Positions 5,153 through 9,845 of a stretch of 9,845 nt of DNA are shown in pieces. The stretch lies in contig JANXDN010000005.1 in the NCBI GenBank assembly GCA_025058005.1, positions 2,581 through 12,425 of the forward strand, given 5' to 3'. The DNA comes from Candidatus Aenigmatarchaeota archaeon (lineage in GTDB: Archaea; Aenigmatarchaeota; Aenigmatarchaeia; CG10238-14). The translations under genes and the position numbers were made by a program. The notes beneath the pieces were generated by a model that saw nothing but the letters and a program-made list of their open reading frames with translations, ran no database searches and was not told the origin of the DNA. Position 1 is the stretch's first letter; every line of letters starts with the position of its first letter.

Positions 5153-6262
5153 CTATTTCATAGCCTTTAAAACTCTTTCTTTTGCTATCTCTAAAGCAGC
5201 TATTCTAGGGTTAATGTTTTCTTTCTTTGCCTTTTTCAAAACTAAATCAACATTTTTTGTTATTTTTTCTTCAACAACCTTGAACATATATTTCTCATCT
5301 TTACCTATATACTCAACCCAAGATGAAATTACACCTCCTGCATTTGCAACAAAATCCGGAACTATTAACACACCTTTTTCATACAATTTTGCTTCAACAT
5401 CTTCTCTCATTACTATGTTGCCCGCTTCAACAATTATTTTAGCTTTAACCTTGGAATAATTACTTTCATTTATTACATCAGGTAAAGCGGCTGGCACAAG
5501 CACATCAACTTTTAACTCGAAAATTTCGTTGTTATTAAGAACTTTACCTCTTTTGTAATTTACCACACTTCCTGTTTTTTGTTTCACTTCCATTAATTCC
5601 TCATAATCCAATCCATTTTCATCATAGATAACACCTTTGCTATCACTAACAGCAACCACTTTTGCGCCCCATTCACTTAAAAATTTATGAGTAAATGTGC
5701 CTACATTGCCGTAACCTTCTATTGCAACTGTTGCTCCGGATATTTTGATGTTAGCGTGTTTTAAAGCAATCTTAGTTGCATGAGCGACGCCAAAACCCGT
5801 AGAACCTAATTCATGAGGCAAACCGCCCATTTCTTTTGGTTTACCAGTGCACGCCTTTCTATCACCAATAGCTTCTGCAAACCACTTCATAGCTTGCTCA
5901 TTAGTATTTACATCAGGTCCGGCAACATATATGCTAGGACATACTTCTTTTAGAGATTTAGCATATGCCTGTATAATTTCTTTTTTTCTCTCTTCACTTA
6001 TATTCTTTGGATCTGCTATTATCCCGCCTTTAGCACCACCAAAAGGCAATTCGGCTAAAGCATTTTTCCATGTCATAACTCTAGCTAACCTAAACACTTC
6101 TTCTACCGAAACTGTAGGAGTCATTCTTATCCCGCCCTTACCAGGTCCTAAAGCAGTATTATCAATAACTAAAATGCCTTTCATCCCACTTTTAGCATCA
6201 TAAGTTTGAATTATCTTTTCAGGCCCAAACTCATCATATGATGATATGCTCATACAACTCAT
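5153..6262 (-). CDS. gdhA: Glu/Leu/Phe/Val-family amino-acid dehydrogenase (glutamate dehydrogenase-like)
   Basis: 369 residues, shorter than typical hexameric glutamate dehydrogenase (about 420) and close to leucine dehydrogenase size because the N-terminal region is short. It would catalyse reversible NAD(P)-dependent oxidative deamination of an amino acid to its 2-oxo acid. Visible: GPGKGGIRM (39-47), WKNALAELPFGGAKGG with catalytic-type Lys K78, AGPDVNT with Asp D117, a Rossmann motif EGYGNVG (182-188), and VPDFVANAGGVISSW (301-315). The usual ANGPTT-like loop before the last motif reads EAGNIVM instead. The NAD versus NADP choice and the substrate cannot be fixed. ATG 6262 begins 1 nt after the trxB stop, so translation is probably coupled; a second ATG at 6253 is also possible, with the GTGA of the trxB stop region as ribosome site. 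Confidence 0.85.
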   Translation of the reverse strand: MSCMSISSYDEFGPEKIIQTYDAKSGMKGILVIDNTALGPGKGGIRMTPTVSVEEVFRLARVMTWKNALAELPFGGAKGGIIADPKNISEERKKEIIQAYAKSLKEVCPSIYVAGPDVNTNEQAMKWFAEAIGDRKACTGKPKEMGGLPHELGSTGFGVAHATKIALKHANIKISGATVAIEGYGNVGTFTHKFLSEWGAKVVAVSDSKGVIYDENGLDYEELMEVKQKTGSVVNYKRGKVLNNNEIFELKVDVLVPAALPDVINESNYSKVKAKIIVEAGNIVMREDVEAKLYEKGVLIVPDFVANAGGVISSWVEYIGKDEKYMFKVVEEKITKNVDLVLKKAKKENINPRIAALEIAKERVLKAMK

Positions 6263-6263
6263 C

Positions 6264-7235
6264 TCACTTTTTTCCAGCCGACCAATCGCCTACAATACCT
6301 TTTGTTTCAATTTTATGAATATAATTGTAAGCTTGTAAAGCTGCTTTACAACCTTCTCCAGCAGCAACAACTATTTGTTTAAATGGCACGTTGCTTAAAT
6401 CACCAGCAGCAAATATACCAGGCCTTATTTTATCTGAATTTGGATAAAATGTTTCTGTTTTTTCATTAATGCAAACATGATTTGTTTCATCTGTTTTCAC
6501 AAGATGCTTGATTAGATCAGCTTTAACTTCTGAACCTATTTCAATAAACACACCTCTTATTTCCAACTCTTTCTTTTCTCCAGTAATTTTATTTTCAACA
6601 ACTATTGACCTCACAAACTTATCTCCTTTAATTTCTCTTACTTCTGTGTTTAGTAAAAATTCCACACCCCTTTTTTTAACATCTTCAACAAGAGAGTCAA
6701 AAGCCCTAAATGTTTCAGAGCGATGTATCAAGTAAACTTTAGAAGCGATTTGCGACAAATAATGTGCTGCATCAAAAGCAGAATTGCCACCACCGACTAC
6801 AGCTACAGGTAAGCCTCTAAAAAGCGGTGCATCACAATTTGCACAATATGAAACACCTTTACCTGTGTATTCTTTTTCTCCAGGAACATTCAAAGTTCTT
6901 GGGGATTTGCCAAAAGCCAGAATGAGTGCTTTTGCTTTGTATTCATTAGAGGTTGTTTTGACTATAAAACCGTCATCCACCTCGTTTATCTCAACAACCA
7001 TATCTTGTATTATATCAACACCTAAGCTTTTTACATGCTCTTCAAATTTTTCAACTAAATCCACAGATTTTATTTGCTTAAAACCAGGGTAATTTTCTAT
7101 CAGTGTTGTCGACATTACTTGTCCTCCTATAACTTCGCCTATTATGATAGTTTTTAATAATCTTCTTGAAGCAAAAATCCCTGCGGTTAAGCCTGCTGGA
7201 CCGGCGCCAATAATAATCAAGTCGAATTCTTCCAT
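6264..7235 (-). CDS. trxB: Thioredoxin reductase (FAD, low-molecular-weight type)
   Basis: 323 residues, the usual length. Domains: FAD-binding GAGPAG (10-15), then the nucleotide-binding insert with the redox-active pair YCANCDAP (C131, C134) and GGGNSA (148-153), then the second FAD segment GIFAAGDLSN (273-282). It would pass electrons from a reduced nicotinamide (or other) donor through FAD and the disulfide to a small redox protein; the adjacent glutaredoxin-like protein is the obvious candidate partner. The segment that normally reads HRRxxxR and grips the 2'-phosphate of NADPH is HRSETFR (171-177), so one Arg is missing and the donor may not be NADPH. The ATG at 7235 has GGTG 5 nt upstream. 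It is 45 nt downstream of the glutaredoxin gene and 1 nt upstream of gdhA. Confidence 0.94.
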   Translation of the reverse strand: MEEFDLIIIGAGPAGLTAGIFASRRLLKTIIIGEVIGGQVMSTTLIENYPGFKQIKSVDLVEKFEEHVKSLGVDIIQDMVVEINEVDDGFIVKTTSNEYKAKALILAFGKSPRTLNVPGEKEYTGKGVSYCANCDAPLFRGLPVAVVGGGNSAFDAAHYLSQIASKVYLIHRSETFRAFDSLVEDVKKRGVEFLLNTEVREIKGDKFVRSIVVENKITGEKKELEIRGVFIEIGSEVKADLIKHLVKTDETNHVCINEKTETFYPNSDKIRPGIFAAGDLSNVPFKQIVVAAGEGCKAALQAYNYIHKIETKGIVGDWSAGKK

Positions 7236-7280
7236 ATAAACACCTTAATATATTAGATTTAGCTCTTATTTTTATTAAAC

Positions 7281-7514
7281 TTATTTTAACTTCAGAGCTT
7301 CCTTTAATTTTTGAACATCATAACCTATTATTGGTTTGCCGTCTACGACTGTGACAGGAATTCCCATTTGTCCTGTTTTTTCTATTAGTTCAACTACTGC
7401 TTCTGGTGACTTGTCTACATTGACTTCTTTGAATTTTATTTTATTTTCTATTAAAAACTTTTTTGTCATCTGACACCATGGGCACCATTCTGCCGAATAC
7501 AATATTACTTCCAT
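7281..7514 (-). CDS. Glutaredoxin/NrdH-like redox protein (CPWC)
   Basis: 77 residues from ATG 7514: a single thioredoxin-fold domain with the active site AEWCPWCQ near the N-terminus, the cis-Pro loop GIPVTVV, and GYDVQKLKEAL at the end, as in glutaredoxin-like proteins of NrdH or archaeal 'mini-thioredoxin' type. It is likely the disulfide carrier reduced by the thioredoxin reductase encoded next in the operon. Cytosolic, with no signal peptide. A GTG at 7523 would add three residues, but it lies inside the ribosome site AGGTGA (rc of 7520-7525), which is correctly spaced (5 nt) for ATG 7514, so I choose the ATG. First gene of the grx-trxB-gdhA operon; its promoter carries a palindrome that is probably the regulator's operator. 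Confidence 0.9.
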   Translation of the reverse strand: MEVILYSAEWCPWCQMTKKFLIENKIKFKEVNVDKSPEAVVELIEKTGQMGIPVTVVDGKPIIGYDVQKLKEALKLK

Positions 7515-7532
7515 AGTACTCACCTAAAATAG

Positions 7533-7551
7533 TAGTTTACAAAGTAAACTA
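7533..7551. promoter_or_regulatory. Perfect 8-3-8 palindrome, candidate operator of the redox operon
   Basis: TAGTTTAC-AAA-GTAAACTA is an exact inverted repeat in the 67-bp spacer between ATG 7514 (minus) and ATG 7582 (plus). It abuts the shared TATA box. In the leftward direction it covers the expected gap between TATA and transcription start; in the rightward direction it covers the position of the BRE. A bound dimeric winged-helix protein would block both promoters. Assigning it to the adjacent HxlR-like gene is inference. Confidence 0.65.
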
Positions 7552-7560
7552 TTTAAATTT
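7552..7560. promoter_or_regulatory. Symmetrical TATA box shared by regulator and redox operon
   Basis: TTTAAATTT, with the preceding A giving ATTTAAATTT, reads as a TATA-like box on both strands. It is 22-30 nt before the regulator ATG (7582), implying a leaderless mRNA. It is about 25 nt from an expected leftward start near 7530, which would leave a short leader holding the AGGTGA ribosome site of the glutaredoxin gene. Confidence 0.55.
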
Positions 7561-7581
7561 ATCATTTTATCAATAATTTTT

Positions 7582-7875
7582 ATGGCAGAAATTTGTCCTA
7601 TAGTAGGATCTATAAGAATTATTGGGACAAAGCCAAGATTGACTATAATCAGATATTTGTCAGAGGGAAATAAATGTTTTAACGACTTGAAAAGAGTTTG
7701 CAAAATTAGCTCTAAAACTTTGTCCCAAAACTTAAAATATTTAATCAAAGTAAAAATTGTTGCTGTAAAAAAGGAAAAAAACAAACACGTATATTTTTTA
7801 ACAAAAAAAGGCGAGGAAATATTACCAATCTTGGAAATGTTTGGTAAATGGGGTAAAAAATGGAAGGTTTGCTAA
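7582..7875 (+). CDS. HxlR-like winged-helix transcription regulator with N-terminal Cys
   Basis: 97 residues, matching the compact HxlR (DUF24) or MarR/ArsR-like fold: CPIVGSIRIIGTKPRLTIIRYL (helices 1-2, broken here as residues 5-26), NDLKR then ISSKTLSQNLKYL as the recognition helix-turn-helix (about 34-54), the wing KKEKNKHVYFLTKKG (63-77), and a C-terminal dimerisation helix ILPILEMFGKW. HxlR-family members often carry a conserved Cys very near the N-terminus that senses oxidants or electrophiles; here C5 sits in that position, with C32, C40 and the final residue C97 in addition. Divergent from the glutaredoxin-thioredoxin reductase operon across a palindrome, it is likely a redox-responsive, autoregulated repressor or activator of it. 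The role is inferred, the fold well supported. Confidence 0.82.
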   Translation: MAEICPIVGSIRIIGTKPRLTIIRYLSEGNKCFNDLKRVCKISSKTLSQNLKYLIKVKIVAVKKEKNKHVYFLTKKGEEILPILEMFGKWGKKWKVC

Positions 7876-7886
7876 AGTGATTTTTC

Positions 7887-9029
7887 ATGGAGTATTGTTT
7901 TATATTAGGAAAAAACCACGCGCTATCCATATCTGAGATAATTCATTATCTAAAAAACAGAGAGATAAACTTTAAGCTATTAGAGTTCAAAAAAGATTAT
8001 GCCATTATATCTATCGAAAATATTGCTATAACTCATTTAATTAATGATCTAGGAGGCACTATAAAAATAGGCAAGTACATCTCTAAAGATTTCCAATTTA
8101 GGGACGTTTTTAACAAATATGAAGAAAAAGTAAGAATTGGTCTAAGCGTTTACCCAAACAATAGAAAATTTTATGAAGAATTGAAACAAAACATTAAAAC
8201 TCAATTTAAAGAATATAAAGTAAAATACAAAATTGTTTCTTCTGGATATACTAACACTACTAGCTTAAAACATTTTGAGGTTACAAAAAAACTCCTTAAA
8301 AACAACGGCAAAGAAATAATAGTTATAAGGAGTGAAAATTCTCAAAAAATCTTTCTTACTATTTCAGTTCACAATCCCTTTGAGTTTAAAAAAAGAGACG
8401 TCGAAAGACCGAAACAAAGACCAATATTTTCTATACCTCCTAGATTGGCTAAAATTTTAATAAACTTGGCTGCTAAACCTGGTGATGTGTTGCTCGATCC
8501 GTTCTGTGGAATTGGCACGATTTTACAGGAGGCTTTAATAATGGGAATAAAACCAATAGGAATTGACAAAGATAATAAATGTGTTCAGTGGTCGAAAGAA
8601 AACATCGAATGGATAAGAAAAATATATTCTATAACGAGTAATGCAGATATATTTGAGGGTGACGCAACAAAACTTTCGGAATACTTTGAAAATGAAAGCA
8701 TAGACTGTATAGTCACAGAGCCTTACTTGGGGCCGCCATTAAAGTTCAAGCCAACAAAAAAAGAAGCAGAAGAAATTATAAAAAATCTTGAAAAAATGTA
8801 TGCCGAATTTTTATGTCAAAGCTATAATATTCTGAAAAGAAACGCTAAAGTTAGTATTGTATTTCCAAATTTTTTAACAAAAGATGGTTTTGAAGTAAAA
8901 GTTGATATAGAAAAATTATGCCAACTATCCGGTTTTTCTCGTGCAAATTTATTGGAAAACAAAAAAACTATAATAGATGCTGATAAAGATCAAATAACAA
9001 GAAGAGAGATAGTTTTACTAAAAAAGTGA
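7887..9029 (+). CDS. Trm11/Trm-G10-like tRNA guanine-N2 methyltransferase
   Basis: 380 residues. The N-terminal half (1-165) has the charged alpha/beta character of the THUMP-like RNA-binding region of this family. RDVERPKQRP (170-179) and IPPRLAKILINLA form the family linker, followed by an SAM-dependent Rossmann domain with DPFCGIGT (204-211, motif I), GIDKD (225-229, motif II), GDATKL (258-263, motif III) and TEPYLGPP (277-284, motif IV). The N2-guanine enzymes usually have a D/N-PPY motif IV; TEPY is a departure, so activity or target could differ. The expected role is N2-methylation of a tRNA guanosine such as G10. ATG 7887 follows a GTGAT ribosome-site core by 5 nt. The gene begins 11 nt after the regulator and is probably in its transcript, with endonuclease III next. 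Confidence 0.85.
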   Translation: MEYCFILGKNHALSISEIIHYLKNREINFKLLEFKKDYAIISIENIAITHLINDLGGTIKIGKYISKDFQFRDVFNKYEEKVRIGLSVYPNNRKFYEELKQNIKTQFKEYKVKYKIVSSGYTNTTSLKHFEVTKKLLKNNGKEIIVIRSENSQKIFLTISVHNPFEFKKRDVERPKQRPIFSIPPRLAKILINLAAKPGDVLLDPFCGIGTILQEALIMGIKPIGIDKDNKCVQWSKENIEWIRKIYSITSNADIFEGDATKLSEYFENESIDCIVTEPYLGPPLKFKPTKKEAEEIIKNLEKMYAEFLCQSYNILKRNAKVSIVFPNFLTKDGFEVKVDIEKLCQLSGFSRANLLENKKTIIDADKDQITRREIVLLKK

Positions 9030-9034
9030 TTTTT

Positions 9035-9661
9035 GTGTCAAACATAGACGAGATAATAAGAATATTGAAAAAAGAAGTTAAAAAGTATGAAAATACAGCA
9101 ATGAACCAAATAGAAAAAGACCCTTACATGATACTCATTTCATGCCTGATAAGCTTGAGGACCAAAGATTATGTAACAATTGATGCAAGTAAAAGGCTGT
9201 TTTCACTTGCTAAAACACCAAAAGATGTGTTAAATTTAAGCATACAAGAAATTGAAAACGCAATAAAACCAGCTAATTATTATAAAACAAAGGCTTTAAG
9301 AATTAAGGAGATTTCAAAAACAATAGTTGAAAAATACAATGGTAGTGTCCCTTCAGAATTTGATGAATTAATAAAACTAAAAGGGGTTGGCAGAAAGACA
9401 GCTAACATAGTCTTATCACATGCATTTAACAAAAATGTTATAGCTGTGGATACTCATGTCCATAGAATTTCCAATAGGTTAGGTTTAATAAGAACAAAAA
9501 ATCCAAAAGAAACCGAGTTTGAATTAAAAAAATTTGTACCAAAAAAATATTGGAAAATATATAACGATTTGCTTGTAGTTTGGGGACAAAATGTTTGTAA
9601 ACCAAAAAAACCTAAATGCGCATCATGCGCTATAAGTAAATACTGTAAAAAAATAATTTAA
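9035..9661 (+). CDS. nth: Endonuclease III (DNA glycosylase/AP lyase)
   Basis: 208 residues from GTG 9035. It excises oxidised pyrimidines and nicks the abasic site by beta-elimination. Seen: LISLRTKD near residue 40 (pocket region), the helix-hairpin-helix LKGVGRKTANIVL with catalytic Lys (K121), VDTHVHRISNR with catalytic Asp (D139), and the 4Fe-4S loop C-X6-C-X2-C-X5-C (C188, C195, C198, C204). All key residues are present and the length is normal; it lacks the DUF123 extension seen in some archaeal homologues. Start: a GTG at 9026 overlaps the stop of the preceding gene, but GTG 9035 sits 4 nt after GTGAT, the same arrangement as at the preceding gene, so 9035 is preferred. The stop codon is 2 nt from that of a convergent gene. 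Confidence 0.95.
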   Translation: MSNIDEIIRILKKEVKKYENTAMNQIEKDPYMILISCLISLRTKDYVTIDASKRLFSLAKTPKDVLNLSIQEIENAIKPANYYKTKALRIKEISKTIVEKYNGSVPSEFDELIKLKGVGRKTANIVLSHAFNKNVIAVDTHVHRISNRLGLIRTKNPKETEFELKKFVPKKYWKIYNDLLVVWGQNVCKPKKPKCASCAISKYCKKII

Positions 9662-9663
9662 GA

Positions 9664-9845
9664 CTATGGTCTAGGCTCAAAACCAGATTTAACCCAATCT
9701 ATTATTTTTTCTTTATTTTTTCTTTTAATTTTTATCAATATTTCATCTAAAATTTCTTTTTTGGTTTTTCCACTAACATCTATTTCAAAAAATTTCTTTC
9801 TAGCATTTAAAACTTCAGCTGTTATTACCCCTAAAATCTCAGCAT
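9664..9845 (-). CDS. C-terminal part of Fap7/adenylate kinase-like NTPase, cut by window edge
   Basis: A minus-strand frame enters at 9845 and ends at TAG (9666-9664), giving the last 59 residues. The order AEILGVITAEVL, then KKFFEIDVSGKTKKEILDEIL, then IIDWVKSG resembles the C-terminus of archaeal Fap7/hCINAP-like adenylate kinases. There an 'E-A-E-x-L-x-V-I' helix is followed by 'EIDT(T/S)GK(T/S)-x-E-E' and a terminal 'DW' segment. Family members combine adenylate kinase or ATPase activity with small-subunit ribosome maturation. The P-loop and lid lie outside the window, so the call rests on the C-terminal pattern only. It converges tail to tail with nth, with only 2 bp between the stop codons. 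Confidence 0.65.
   Translation of the reverse strand, partial: AEILGVITAEVLNARKKFFEIDVSGKTKKEILDEILIKIKRKNKEKIIDWVKSGFEPRP

Noticed and set aside
5076..5459. 127-codon plus-strand frame across the DUF123 end and the dehydrogenase
   Set aside because: It overlaps two well-supported genes, is Ser/Phe/Thr-rich like an antisense shadow, and has no start signal.
7524..7784. 86-codon minus-strand frame over the regulator and its promoter
   Set aside because: It lies antisense to the HxlR-like gene and would run through the palindrome and TATA box; the composition is shadow-like.
9026..9028. GTG overlapping the previous stop codon as start of nth
   Set aside because: It would put the start inside the GTGAT ribosome-site core; GTG 9035 matches the spacing at the neighbouring gene. 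It cannot be fully excluded.
1..9845. Mobile elements, CRISPR arrays, prophage or defence genes
   Set aside because: I found no transposase or integrase motifs, no regularly spaced repeats, no target-site duplications and no attachment-like repeat at the tRNA-Phe gene.

Overview
The window is AT-rich (roughly 30% G+C by eye) and archaeal. The information-processing and tRNA genes are of archaeal type: ribosomal protein S15, a stand-alone Bud32 kinase, archaemetzincin, an archaeal-type phosphoglycerate kinase, a Trm11/Trm-G10-like methyltransferase, a Fap7-like NTPase/adenylate kinase, and a tRNA without encoded CCA. Control signals agree: several genes have a TATA-like box about 22-33 nt before the start codon (leaderless or nearly so), while genes inside operons have GGTG/GTGAT-type ribosome sites. 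Small genes, tight packing and divergent family members would suit a streamlined (for example DPANN-type) archaeon, but that placement is inference.

Layout. 1-1020, minus strand: 5' part of rps15, a small two-helix membrane protein, and Bud32, read Bud32 -> membrane protein -> S15. 1021-1072 is a divergent promoter with one TATA-like element usable in both directions. 1073-2019, plus: an unlisted 56-residue cysteine-containing protein and a DPM1-like family 2 glycosyltransferase. 2122-2195: tRNA-Phe(GAA). 2309-4023, plus: archaemetzincin, which appears to lack a normal start codon, then phosphoglycerate kinase. 3975-4706, minus: an unusual NAD kinase whose 3' end overlaps pgk by 49 bp. 4750-5115, plus: a GIY-YIG/DUF123 protein. 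5118-5142: a perfect hairpin between convergent genes.

5153-7875 forms a redox module. Glutaredoxin-like protein, thioredoxin reductase and a Glu/Leu-type amino-acid dehydrogenase run as one minus-strand operon. A small HxlR-like winged-helix regulator with an N-terminal cysteine is divergent from it. Between them lie a perfect 8-3-8 palindrome and a symmetrical TATA box, which look like a shared, autoregulated promoter-operator. Downstream of the regulator come a Trm11-like tRNA guanine methyltransferase and endonuclease III, apparently in the same transcript. The window ends in the C-terminal part of a convergent Fap7/adenylate-kinase-like gene.

I see no mobile element, CRISPR array, phage gene or obvious defence system. 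Most of the window is housekeeping. The points most worth following are the redox regulator with its palindrome, the apparent ATT start of archaemetzincin, the small Cys protein, and family members with altered key motifs (thioredoxin reductase, NAD kinase, Trm11-like enzyme, dehydrogenase).
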